A stretch of 64,000 bases of DNA from positions 248,001-312,000 of the forward strand of contig NZ_BBZJ01000021.1 in NCBI RefSeq assembly GCF_001417775.1. Direction: 5' to 3'. The notes beneath the pieces were generated by a model. It had not been told where the DNA came from. It saw only the letters and a list, made by a program, of their open reading frames with translations, and ran no database searches. This stretch comes from Streptomyces sp. TP-A0356 (lineage in GTDB: Bacteria > Actinomycetota > Actinomycetes > Streptomycetales > Streptomycetaceae). Position numbers and translations under genes: made by a program. This document shows positions 28,951 to 36,876 of the stretch, piece by piece. Every line of letters begins with the position of its first letter. The first letter of the stretch is position 1.

Positions 28951-30270
28951 GTGATCCGGCGCGGGAAGGCGGCAGCGGGCGTGGCGGTGCAGGAGGCGAG
29001 GCAGGGCGCGGGGCTCGGGAGCGGTCCGGGTGCGCACGAGAGTGGCTGCACCTGCGGGGACGGCCCGCACGGCGCGCGCGCGGGACACCGGCGCGCGGTC
29101 GCCGAATTCCTGGCGAAACGGGAGGAGTTCGCCTCCGGGCGGGGGCTGCCCGCGGCGGTCGCGTACTCCGCGTCCGCGTCCCGCCAATGGGTGTCCGACG
29201 AGCTGACCCAGTCCGCCGACCTCGTCGCCGAGCGGAGCCGGGCCGACGGCGAGGCCTGGCTCGGCCGGCTGTGGCGGCGTACGGCCGTCGCGGTGTGGGG
29301 CGCGGTGGGCGTCCTGCTGGTGGCGCAGGCGCTGACGGCGATCGGCGCCGGGTGGACCGTGGCGCGGACGGCCGGGCTGCTCGCGGCCGTGCTGCTGGGT
29401 GCCGCGCTGACCGTCGCGGGATATCTGCACCGGGCGCGCGGCGGGGCGCTCGCGCCCGTCATCGGGGAGGACAACCGGCTGTCGACCTCCCGTGCGGTGG
29501 CGGCTGCTTGGGTGCTGTTCGTGGTGTATGCGCTGCTGGTACTGGTCGGCGAGCTGGCGGCGGCCTCGGCGCACGGCAGGCGCGACGCGCTGATCGCCGG
29601 GCTCGACCTCGCACGCGGGGTGGGTGTGGTGACCGTGGTCGCGGTCGTGTGCGGGATCGCGGTCCTGGTGCGGCGGGTGGTCGGGCTGCGGGTCCTCGGC
29701 CAGCGCCTGCAGAAGGTGGGTGCCGACCGTCCGCGGGCGGCGGACCTGCTGACCGACGACTCGGGGCGGGGCGCTTTCGCGGACACCCAGTACGTGGTGG
29801 TCAGCGCGGTCGCCCTGGCCTTCGCGGTGGTGCGGCTGGCCCGCCGCCCCGACCAACTGCCCGATCTGCCATGGGGACTCGCGCTGCTGGTGCTGGTGTC
29901 GGCCGCCACGTATCTCGCCGGGAAGTACGCGGAGGGAGGCCGTCCGGTGGTGCTCTCGGTGGTCCGGGCGCGGGAGGTCGGCGACCTGGACGCGCCGATC
30001 CGCACGGGTGACGACATCGAGATCCGCGGTGCGGGCTTCGTCCCGCCCGGTGCCCAGACGGCCGACCGTCTCTCCCGGATGGTCGTCCGTATCGGCACGG
30101 TTCACGTCCATGTCCCCCTGGTCCCGGTCCCCGGCGGCTTCAGCAACCCGACGGACACGCTCCTGACGGTGCCGGTACCGGCGGACGTGGAGCCCGGGAG
30201 GGTGGATGTCCAGGTGGTGACGGCCGCGGGGGTGGAGACGAACCGGGTGACGATCGACGTGCCGGAGTGA
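28951..30270 (+). CDS. Multi-pass membrane protein with a C-terminal IPT/TIG-like domain, unknown function
   Basis: About 439 residues. A cytoplasmic N-terminal part contains HRRAVAEFLAKREEFASG. Six predicted membrane helices follow, with a soluble segment (LGQRLQKVGADRPRAADLL) between the fourth and fifth. The final 100 residues read GDDIEIRGAGFVPPGAQ to the end, like an immunoglobulin-type IPT/TIG fold, presumably outside the membrane. The start is uncertain: the frame is open far upstream, and GTGs at 28933, 28948, 28951 and 28981 all lack a good ribosome site. I do not recognise the family. Confidence 0.7.
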   Translation: MIRRGKAAAGVAVQEARQGAGLGSGPGAHESGCTCGDGPHGARAGHRRAVAEFLAKREEFASGRGLPAAVAYSASASRQWVSDELTQSADLVAERSRADGEAWLGRLWRRTAVAVWGAVGVLLVAQALTAIGAGWTVARTAGLLAAVLLGAALTVAGYLHRARGGALAPVIGEDNRLSTSRAVAAAWVLFVVYALLVLVGELAAASAHGRRDALIAGLDLARGVGVVTVVAVVCGIAVLVRRVVGLRVLGQRLQKVGADRPRAADLLTDDSGRGAFADTQYVVVSAVALAFAVVRLARRPDQLPDLPWGLALLVLVSAATYLAGKYAEGGRPVVLSVVRAREVGDLDAPIRTGDDIEIRGAGFVPPGAQTADRLSRMVVRIGTVHVHVPLVPVPGGFSNPTDTLLTVPVPADVEPGRVDVQVVTAAGVETNRVTIDVPE

Positions 30271-30407
30271 GAGCGACCGAGCCGGCCCCGGGGAATCCCG
30301 AGCCGACCGCTGGAAATGTGCCGCGCGGTGCTTGAGCGGTTGCCCCCTTTCGTACGTATGGTCTGCTGAGGAGTCAACGGCAGGGCGGGCGAGAGGCGGC
30401 GACCACG

Positions 30408-30938
30408 ATGACGCATGGCATGCGCATGGACTCCCACACCTCCTACCTCGACGAGGGCCGAGCCTGGCGGGAAACCGCCGGCCGCTACGCCCTGCTCCCC
30501 CTGCGCGTCTTCCTCGGCGTCACCTTCATCTACGCGGGCCTGGACAAGCTCACCAACAGCGCCTTCCTGCACGACTCCGGCTCCGGTTCGATCGGCGAAC
30601 TGATGCAGAGCGTGCGCGGCTCGTCGGCGATCCCGGCCCTGGTCGACCTGGCGCTGAAGAACCCCGTCGGCTTCGGCCACGCCATGGCCTTCGGTGAACT
30701 GGCCGTCGGCATCGGCACGCTCCTCGGCCTGCTGGCCCGCATCGCCGCGCTCGGCGGCGCGCTGATCTCGCTGAGCCTGTGGCTGACCGTGAGCTGGGCC
30801 TCAACCCCGTACTACTACGGCAACGACCTCGCCTACCTGATGGCCTGGCTCCCGCTGGTCCTGGCCGGCGCGCCGGTTCTCTCCGTGGACGCCGCCATCC
30901 GCGCGCGACGACGGCGACGCGTGGGCGGATACCGGTAG
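30408..30938 (+). CDS. DoxX family membrane protein
   Basis: A 176-residue, four-helix membrane protein of the DoxX family, linked in other bacteria to quinol oxidase subunits or thiosulfate/redox stress complexes. The motif LPLRVFLGVTFIYAGLDKL is the family opening. GHAMAFGELAVGIGTLLGLLAR and the final YLMAWLPLVLAGAPVLSVD also fit. The ATG at 30408 is preceded by GAGAGG; ATG 30420 is also possible. TTGAGC at 30332 and TATGGT at 30357 could be promoter elements with a wide spacer. Partner genes are not nearby. Confidence 0.85.
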   Translation: MTHGMRMDSHTSYLDEGRAWRETAGRYALLPLRVFLGVTFIYAGLDKLTNSAFLHDSGSGSIGELMQSVRGSSAIPALVDLALKNPVGFGHAMAFGELAVGIGTLLGLLARIAALGGALISLSLWLTVSWASTPYYYGNDLAYLMAWLPLVLAGAPVLSVDAAIRARRRRRVGGYR

Positions 30939-30960
30939 GCCCGTACTCCCGGGCCACGGA

Positions 30961-31018
30961 GCCGTCGTCCGCTCCTTCCGGGCTATGGAGCCGTCGTCCG
31001 CTCCTTCCGGGCTATGGA
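30961..31018. repeat. Two tandem 29-bp repeats
   Basis: The unit starting GCCGTCGTCCGCTCCTTC is repeated exactly at 30961-30989 and 30990-31018, between convergent gene ends. The second copy overlaps the stop of the minus-strand membrane protein. Confidence 0.9.
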
Positions 31019-31254
31019 GCAGTCGCTCCCTCCTGTTCGCCGTGCACGTCTCCGTGGGCCCTGCGGCCCCTGCGTATCGCGCGGGTCAGCAGGCCCGTCA
31101 CGGCCGCCAGGCACAGACCGCCGCCGACGATCGGGATGATCGCGAACCACGGCGTCTCCCAGGCGCCGCTCGCGTCACCGAGGTAGAGGACACCCGCGAC
31201 GGTCAGGGCGAGGCCGGCTATCAGCCGGCCGGGCTGGAACTCATGACGCAGCAC
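31012..31254 (-). CDS. Small two-helix membrane protein, coupled to the PspC/LiaF-like gene
   Basis: An 80-residue protein with two membrane helices (LIAGLALTVAGVLYL and WFAIIPIVGGGLCLAAVTGLL) and a basic, then acidic tail. Its GTG start lies inside the last codons of the upstream gene, and GGAGGTGA within that gene is its ribosome site, so translation is coupled. Function unknown; its position suggests it works with the envelope-stress proteins. Confidence 0.8.
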   Translation of the reverse strand: MLRHEFQPGRLIAGLALTVAGVLYLGDASGAWETPWFAIIPIVGGGLCLAAVTGLLTRAIRRGRRAHGDVHGEQEGATAP

Positions 31255-32740
31255 GGGTCACCTCCACCTGGCCCACGCCGACCTCCAGGCTGAGGCCGAG
31301 CGTGGCCGTGTTCTTCGCCCCCGAGGCGGGGGAGAGCGTCACCTGCTTGTGCCTGCCCGGCTTCACGTCCACGTCCTTGGTGGAGTCGCCCGGCAACCGG
31401 ATGTCGCCGAGACCTGTGTCGATCGTCAGCTTCACCGTGGCGTCCTTCGGGAGCACCACCTTGAGCCGACCCACGCCCACCTCCGCCCGGGTCGTCACCG
31501 TCCGGTCCTTGGCGAGTCCCAGATGGCTGAGGTCCAGGGTGCCGACGCCCGTGCCCAGGTCGTACGTCCCTCGGACGGTCGCCGCCGAGGCCGGTGCCCA
31601 GGTCGTGCGCGTCCAGTGCGTACCGATGTCCTTCGGGAGGGCCGCGGACCCGGCGAGCAGGCCGGCCGTGAGCACCGCGAGGAAGATCGAGCCCGCTCCC
31701 GTGCGCCCCAGGAACGAGCTGACCGCCATGCCCGCGCCGAGGACGACGAGCGCGCATGCCAGGCCCGTCTGCAGACTTGTGCCGAGGGCCTGGCCGTCCC
31801 AGGTCATACCGGTGCCGAGGCCGCCCGCGAGCAGGGCGAACAGAAACACCCAGCCGCCGATCCAGCGCGGTCCGCGGGGCCTCGGCTGCTGCGCGGTGCG
31901 TATCCGCCGGTCGTACGACGAGCCACGGGCGATGTCGACCGCCGCCGCCACGTCACGGCCGGGCGTGTTGCTCGGGCCCCACAGATAACCCGTGCCGCCC
32001 ACGTGGGTGCCGTCCTTGACGATGGGGTCGCGCCACCAGGAGGGGTAGGCGGTGGGGACGGGAGGCGCCGTCGCCTCCGGCGGGGCGTCGGCCACGGCCT
32101 GCGCGGCCAGCGGATCGGGGTCCGAGGCGCCGCGGTACCGCGACCAGTACGCCGCGCCCGCGAGCAGCAGGGACAGGACGGCGGCGAAACTCAGCAACCC
32201 GCCGTTCCTGAGCATCGACAGGAAGACACCGCAGCCGACCAGGGCGAAGAGGACCGCGGCCAGGCCCTGGCCGTCTACGCGACCCGTCAGCAGCTTGCGG
32301 ATCTCGTTCTCCTCCTCGTCCTCGTAGGGGATCAGGAGCCAGACGAACCCATAGAAGATCAGTCCGAGGCCGCCCGTCGCGGAGAGCACCGCGAGCACGA
32401 TCCGGAAGATGACCGGATCCATGTCGTACTGCCGGGCCAGGCCCGAGCAGACACCCGCCAGCATCTTGAACCGCCGGTCCCGCCGGAACCCCCCCTGCCT
32501 CTCGGCCGCCGCGTCGTCGCGCCCGGCGGCGTCTTGGCGTCCGGACGCGTCCGGCCTGCCGCGGGCATGGTCGCGGGCGTGCGCGTCCGCGCCCGCGGCC
32601 CCGCGCGCTCCCGCGGCGGCGCGTGGCGCGTCCTGAGGAGTGGACCGGGCGCCCCCCTCCGCGGCGGGGCCGGACCCGGCCGCGGGGCCGTGCCCCGCGC
32701 CGGGGCCCCGGCCCGCTGCCGCGTGCTGCTGATCTGTCAT
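31241..32740 (-). CDS. PspC-domain membrane protein with a LiaF-like C-terminal domain
   Basis: A 499-residue protein. An Ala/Gly-rich N-terminal tail (to about 80) is followed by a PspC domain (RRDRRFKMLAGVCSGLARQYDMDP to LIPYEDEEE, about 85-145). Several membrane helices follow, then a soluble beta-helix-like C-terminal domain (TYDLGTGVGTLDLSHL onward, about 385-499). Such domains occur in LiaF and YvqF, which restrain LiaS/VraS-type kinases until the envelope is damaged. It overlaps the small membrane protein gene by 14 bp and diverges from a PspC-kinase gene, which supports a sensory module. Confidence 0.85.
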   Translation of the reverse strand: MTDQQHAAAGRGPGAGHGPAAGSGPAAEGGARSTPQDAPRAAAGARGAAGADAHARDHARGRPDASGRQDAAGRDDAAAERQGGFRRDRRFKMLAGVCSGLARQYDMDPVIFRIVLAVLSATGGLGLIFYGFVWLLIPYEDEEENEIRKLLTGRVDGQGLAAVLFALVGCGVFLSMLRNGGLLSFAAVLSLLLAGAAYWSRYRGASDPDPLAAQAVADAPPEATAPPVPTAYPSWWRDPIVKDGTHVGGTGYLWGPSNTPGRDVAAAVDIARGSSYDRRIRTAQQPRPRGPRWIGGWVFLFALLAGGLGTGMTWDGQALGTSLQTGLACALVVLGAGMAVSSFLGRTGAGSIFLAVLTAGLLAGSAALPKDIGTHWTRTTWAPASAATVRGTYDLGTGVGTLDLSHLGLAKDRTVTTRAEVGVGRLKVVLPKDATVKLTIDTGLGDIRLPGDSTKDVDVKPGRHKQVTLSPASGAKNTATLGLSLEVGVGQVEVTRAAS

Positions 32741-32881
32741 GCGTCCATGGTCCCTGGCGTGGCCGTGCTGCGGCAGTCGGGACGACCCTGGCCGAACCCT
32801 GAAATCTGACTGATGGCTGCCGGGGGAAGTGTTCGATCACCACGGAGTCGAAGATCAGGGGAGTCTAGGGGGCCGACCCTG

Positions 32882-34210
32882 ATGTCCGGGCTGCTCGGTC
32901 GTGTGACCATCGATGGCATGCCGGACGTCGCTGCACTGCCCCTCGCCGACCCGCGGCCGCCGCGCAAGCTCTACCGCAGCAGCGACGGACGCTGGCTCGG
33001 GGGCGTGGCGCGGGGCCTGGCCGGACATCTCGGGCTGCCCGTGATCTGGGTGCGCCTCGTCTTCGTCGGCCTCATCATGGCGGACGGCCTCGGCGCGCTG
33101 CTGTACGCCGCGTTCTGGTTCTTCGTCCCGCTCGGCGTCGGCGGCGTCGACGACCGGCGCTCTCCGACCCTGGTCGGCACCGAGAGCTCGCCCGACGGCC
33201 GCCGCAGACTGGTCGCCCGCAAGCCCGACCGCGGCCAGATCGTCGCCCTGCTCCTCATGGTCGTCGTGGCGCTGACCTTCGTGGGCAGCGTGAACCTCGG
33301 CGGCGGCGCCAAGGCGTACCTCATTCCGGCCGTCCTGGTCGCGGCGGGCGTCGCCCTCGTCTGGCGTCAGGCGGACAACGCACGGCGCGCCCGCTGGATG
33401 GAGGTCGGCAGCCGTCGGCGCACCCTCACCCTGCTGCGTGCCGCGGCCGGGGTCCTCCTGGTCACCGCGGGTGTCTCCGGCATCTTCGTGCTGCAGGGCT
33501 CCGCGGCCCACCTCGGCTCTGTCCTGCAGGCGGCCCTCGCCGTCCTCGTCGGCATCACGCTGCTCGCCGGGCCGTACCTGGTCCGGATGACCCAGGACCT
33601 CTCCGAGGAGCGCCTGATGCGTATCCGCGCCCAGGAGCGCGCGGAGGTCGCCGCCCATGTCCACGACTCGGTCCTGCACACCCTGACCCTGATCCAGCGC
33701 AACGCGGAGAACGTGAACGAGGTGCGCCGCCTGGCCCGCGCCCAGGAGCGCGACCTGCGCGCCTGGCTGTACAACCCCGAGGGCACCGGCAAGGACGAGG
33801 CCGAGGAGCCGGACACCCTCGCGGAGGCGGTCCGGCGCAACGCGGCGGAGGTGGAGGACAAGCACGGCGTCCCCATCGAGGTCGTCATCGTCGGCGACTG
33901 CCCCCTCGACGAGCGGATCACCGCACAGATGCAGGCCGCGCGCGAAGCGATGGTGAACGCCGCCAAGTACGGTGGCGACGGCGGTGCCGTCCAGGTCTAC
34001 GCCGAGGTCGAGGGCAAGACGGTCTTCGTGTCCGTCCGCGACCGCGGTCCCGGCTTCGACTTCGACGCGATACCCGCCGACCGCATGGGTGTCAGAGAAT
34101 CGATCATCGGCCGGATGGAGCGCAACGGCGGTACGGCACGGCTGCGCGCGGTTCCGGACGGCGGCACGGAGGTCGAACTGGAGATGGAGAGGGCGGAGGG
34201 CACGTCATGA
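32882..34210 (+). CDS. Histidine kinase with an N-terminal PspC domain
   Basis: A 442-residue sensor kinase. A PspC domain (KLYRSSDGRWLGGVARGLAG to WFFVPLGVG, about 25-90) and several membrane helices precede a HisKA_3 dimerisation helix with phosphoacceptor His261 in AAHVHDSVLHTL. An HATPase domain follows with AAREAMVNAAKYGG and DRGPGFDFD. The NarL/LiaS class autophosphorylates and passes phosphate to the partner encoded next. ATG 32882 is chosen; ATG 32918 has no ribosome site. Its stop overlaps the regulator start (ATGA). It diverges from the PspC/LiaF-like gene, which may inhibit it. Confidence 0.9.
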   Translation: MSGLLGRVTIDGMPDVAALPLADPRPPRKLYRSSDGRWLGGVARGLAGHLGLPVIWVRLVFVGLIMADGLGALLYAAFWFFVPLGVGGVDDRRSPTLVGTESSPDGRRRLVARKPDRGQIVALLLMVVVALTFVGSVNLGGGAKAYLIPAVLVAAGVALVWRQADNARRARWMEVGSRRRTLTLLRAAAGVLLVTAGVSGIFVLQGSAAHLGSVLQAALAVLVGITLLAGPYLVRMTQDLSEERLMRIRAQERAEVAAHVHDSVLHTLTLIQRNAENVNEVRRLARAQERDLRAWLYNPEGTGKDEAEEPDTLAEAVRRNAAEVEDKHGVPIEVVIVGDCPLDERITAQMQAAREAMVNAAKYGGDGGAVQVYAEVEGKTVFVSVRDRGPGFDFDAIPADRMGVRESIIGRMERNGGTARLRAVPDGGTEVELEMERAEGTS

Positions 34211-34941
34211 GTGACGCGTACGGGTCGACCGGGCAGGCAGGTTCCGACGAGTCGGCGGCGGCCGGTGACAGCGCGGGCGGCCGGCGTGTACGGGTCGTGC
34301 TCGTGGACGACCACCGTATGTTCCGTACGGGCGTGCAGGCCGAGATCGGGCAGACCGAGCGGACGGGCGTGGAGGTCGTGGGCGAGGCCGCGGATGTCGA
34401 CCAGGCGGTCTCGGTGATCACGGCGACGCGGCCCGAGGTGGTCCTCCTCGACGTCCATCTGCCGGGCGGCGGCGGGGTCGAGGTGCTGCGTCGCTGCGCC
34501 TCGTTGACGGCCGACACCGAGCGGCCCGTCCGGTTCCTCGCGCTGTCCGTGTCGGACGCCGCCGAGGACGTGATCGGCGTGATCCGCGGTGGTGCCCGGG
34601 GCTATGTCACCAAGACGATCACCGGCTCGGACCTCGTGGACTCCATCTTCCGCGTGCAGGACGGCGACGCGGTGTTCTCGCCCCGCCTGGCCGGCTTCGT
34701 CCTCGACGCCTTCGCCTCGACCGACGCCCCGCCGGTCGACGAGGACCTCGACCGTCTCACCCAGCGCGAGCGCGAGGTCCTGCGCCTCATCGCCCGCGGC
34801 TACGCGTACAAGGAGATCGCCAAGCAGCTGTTCATCTCGGTGAAGACGGTCGAGTCCCATGTCTCGGCGGTCCTGCGCAAGCTCCAGCTGTCGAACCGCC
34901 ATGAGCTGACACGCTGGGCGGCGGCTCGCAGGCTGGTGTGA
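34207..34941 (+). CDS. NarL/LuxR-family response regulator
   Basis: A 244-residue regulator. The receiver domain (about 27-150) has acidic DDH at the start, phosphoacceptor Asp82 in LLDVHLPGG and Lys in YVTKTI. The C-terminal LuxR helix-turn-helix (LTQREREVLRLIARGYAYKEIAKQ) binds DNA. A 26-residue Gly/Ser-rich N-terminal tail is unusual but common in Streptomyces. ATGA overlap with the kinase gene shows coupling. The intergenic region between the kinase and the divergent PspC/LiaF-like gene is the first place to look for its target. Confidence 0.93.
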   Translation: MSDAYGSTGQAGSDESAAAGDSAGGRRVRVVLVDDHRMFRTGVQAEIGQTERTGVEVVGEAADVDQAVSVITATRPEVVLLDVHLPGGGGVEVLRRCASLTADTERPVRFLALSVSDAAEDVIGVIRGGARGYVTKTITGSDLVDSIFRVQDGDAVFSPRLAGFVLDAFASTDAPPVDEDLDRLTQREREVLRLIARGYAYKEIAKQLFISVKTVESHVSAVLRKLQLSNRHELTRWAAARRLV

Positions 34942-34991
34942 CGGTCACCCGCCGAGCGGGTGAGGTATACGCGCCGAGCGCGCACAGCGGC

Positions 34992-36059
34992 TCACACCAC
35001 CCGGGTGGCCCCCGCGAACGGCATCTCGTCGATCGGTGCCAGCCGCACCGGTGCCGATGGGTTCGGGGCGTGGATCATCTGGCCGTGGCCCACATAGATC
35101 CCCACGTGGCTGACCCCGGAGTAGAAGAACACCAGGTCACCGGGGAGGAGTTCGGAGCGCGGGACGCGGCGGCCCGCGCCGATCTGGGCGTACGTCGTCC
35201 GGGGCAGCGAGATGCCCGCCGAGTGGTACGCGGCCTGCACCAGGCCCGAGCAGTCGAAGGCGTCGGGACCGGTGGCGCCCCAGACATAGGGGCTGCCGAG
35301 CTTGCCGTACGCGTACGCCACCGCGGCAGCGGCCCGTGCCCCGGGCGCCTCCGCGGCCGCCGCGGAGGGCGACACCGGCCCGAGGAGGTCCCGCCCCGCG
35401 GACCGCGCCGATCGTCCCGCGCTGCCGTCCGCCGTGAGCTGTGCCCGCTGCTCCCGCGTCAGCCTGGACAGCAGCCCTCGCGCCTCGCCCAGCTTCTCGG
35501 TGACCGTCCGCTTCTGCCGCCGCAGCTCCGCCTGCCGCGACTTCAGGGAGGCAAGTTCCACCCGGGCAGCGCCGCGCAGCCGCTCGATCTCCCGTAACTG
35601 GTCGCGGACACGCGCCACGGCCGCCGCCTGCCGGCTGTCGACGCGCTCGGCGAACGCGGCGTCGTCGAGGTACCGCGCGGGGTCCGAGGAGAGCAGAAGC
35701 CGCACCGAGGGGTCGAGGCCCCCTTCGCGGTACTGCGCCGCCGCGGCCGAGCCGAGCGCCTCGCGCGCCGAAGCGAGTTGGTCCGTCCGCCGAGCCGCCT
35801 CGTCCCGCAGCCCGTTGAGCCGTTGCGCCGCCTCGTCGGCCTTCTCCTTAGCCCCGTCGTACTTCTCGGTGGCGACCTCGGCCTCCTGATACAGCTTGTC
35901 CACCTTGGCCTTGACCTGGGCCGGCGAGAGGGTCGGCTCGGCGTGCCCGGTTCCGTCGAAGCCGGTCGCGGACGCCGCTCCCGCGAGGGCGATCGTGACG
36001 GCGGTGCGGGTCGTGCCGCCGCCGAACGCTCGCTGTCTGGGCTTGCGGTGCGCTGCCAC
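34992..36059 (-). CDS. Secreted NlpC/P60 peptidoglycan endopeptidase with an N-terminal coiled coil
   Basis: Cleaves stem peptides of peptidoglycan, RipA/RipC-like. The 355-residue protein has a basic N-terminal signal sequence (about 1-41), a long coiled coil rich in Ala, Glu and Arg (about 43-210), and a linker. The catalytic domain (about 240-355) has nucleophile Cys270 in AFDCSGLVQ, the His in VSHVGIYVG and a final IHAP. The coiled coil probably controls the enzyme or anchors it at the divisome (an FtsEX-type partner is a possibility by analogy). GTG 36059 lacks a strong ribosome site. A 13-bp-stem hairpin lies in its leader. Confidence 0.9.
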   Translation of the reverse strand: MAAHRKPRQRAFGGGTTRTAVTIALAGAASATGFDGTGHAEPTLSPAQVKAKVDKLYQEAEVATEKYDGAKEKADEAAQRLNGLRDEAARRTDQLASAREALGSAAAAQYREGGLDPSVRLLLSSDPARYLDDAAFAERVDSRQAAAVARVRDQLREIERLRGAARVELASLKSRQAELRRQKRTVTEKLGEARGLLSRLTREQRAQLTADGSAGRSARSAGRDLLGPVSPSAAAAEAPGARAAAAVAYAYGKLGSPYVWGATGPDAFDCSGLVQAAYHSAGISLPRTTYAQIGAGRRVPRSELLPGDLVFFYSGVSHVGIYVGHGQMIHAPNPSAPVRLAPIDEMPFAGATRVV

Positions 36060-36111
36060 CTGGACGACACGTCCTTTCGTACGACCGCCGGGGCCACGGG
36101 CGGTGCCATGC

Positions 36112-36154
36112 GTCCGGCGGCGGCCTGCACAGGGGAAGCGAGCCGCCGCCGGAC
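36112..36154. other. Perfect 13-bp inverted repeat upstream of the NlpC/P60 gene
   Basis: GTCCGGCGGCGGC (36112-36124) pairs with GCCGCCGCCGGAC (36142-36154) around 17 nt, 53 bp upstream of the minus-strand start. No plus-strand gene ends here, so it is either a leader RNA structure or an attenuator for the hydrolase gene. The rest of 36060-36402 shows no gene. Confidence 0.6.
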
Positions 36155-36402
36155 CTTTCTCGGCGGTGGTGTCCGACGGCCGCCCCTGGCCCGGGCGGCG
36201 GTGGGGAGCCGGTCACCTGGTGGAGGACGCTATGCCTCGGCGTGATGACATCGTGACGCGATGTACGGAACTGGCGGGAGGGGACTGCCGGTGACCGCAT
36301 GTGACCGTGATCCCGTCACGCGGTCGCCGACTTCACGCTGTGTGATGACCGATGCGGCGGTTCCGCGGCACCAGGTGGTGACGGAGTGCTATGGGGCGCA
36401 TA

Positions 36403-36438
36403 TATGCGAGCACGCGGCCATATGCGAGCACGCGGCCA
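36403..36438. repeat. Two tandem 18-bp repeats
   Basis: TATGCGAGCACGCGGCCA occurs twice without a gap at 36403-36420 and 36421-36438, in the intergenic region before a small membrane protein gene. Confidence 0.9.
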
Positions 36439-36486
36439 TGTCGTGGGGGGCGCGTGCGACCGCCGTCACATCCGCAGGGCCGGTGG

Positions 36487-36514
36487 CAGGGGCCCACGGG
36501 CCCCTGGTTAGGCT
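36487..36514 (+). promoter_or_regulatory. Palindrome abutting a -10 element
   Basis: CAGGGGCCC, two bases, GGGCCCCTG (36487-36506) lies immediately before TAGGCT (36509-36514), itself 8 nt before the ATG at 36523. The palindrome would cover the promoter spacer, as a repressor operator would. The transcript is probably leaderless. Confidence 0.45.
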
Positions 36515-36522
36515 CCGGCCCC

Positions 36523-36876
36523 ATGGACGTACTCATCCATCTCTTCGTCGGCCTGCACATCGTCGGCATCGCCGCGCTTCTCGGCGGCTTCCTCACCCAG
36601 ATGAAGGCGATGGGCCAGGGCACGGCGCGTTTCGTGCCCGGAATGCTGCACGGCGCGCTGACCATGCTGGTCACGGGTGTCGCCCTGGTCGGCATCAACC
36701 AGGCGGACCACCACTCGGTCAACGCCATCAAGATCGGCATCAAGCTGGCCCTGCTGATCGTGATCCTCGGACTCGTCTACGTGAAGCGTGACGAGGTGCG
36801 GGTCGAGAAGCCCCTCTTCGCCGCCGTCGGCGCGCTGACCATCGTGAACATCTTCATCGCGGTGCTGTGGACCTGA
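36523..36876 (+). CDS. Small membrane protein, unknown function
   Basis: A 117-residue protein with four predicted membrane helices (LIHLFVGLHIVGIAALLGGFL, MLHGALTMLVTGVALVGI, IGIKLALLIVILGLVYV and FAAVGALTIVNIFIAVLW). It resembles conserved actinobacterial integral membrane proteins without a known function. No ribosome site; the -10 position suggests a leaderless start at the ATG. Its last 23 bp overlap the convergent transporter gene. Confidence 0.82.
   Translation: MDVLIHLFVGLHIVGIAALLGGFLTQMKAMGQGTARFVPGMLHGALTMLVTGVALVGINQADHHSVNAIKIGIKLALLIVILGLVYVKRDEVRVEKPLFAAVGALTIVNIFIAVLWT

Noticed and set aside
36060..36402. c-di-AMP (ydaO) riboswitch before the NlpC/P60 gene
   Set aside because: Known to precede some Streptomyces wall-hydrolase genes, but the conserved closing AGCTAACCTCG-type segment and core were not found on either strand.
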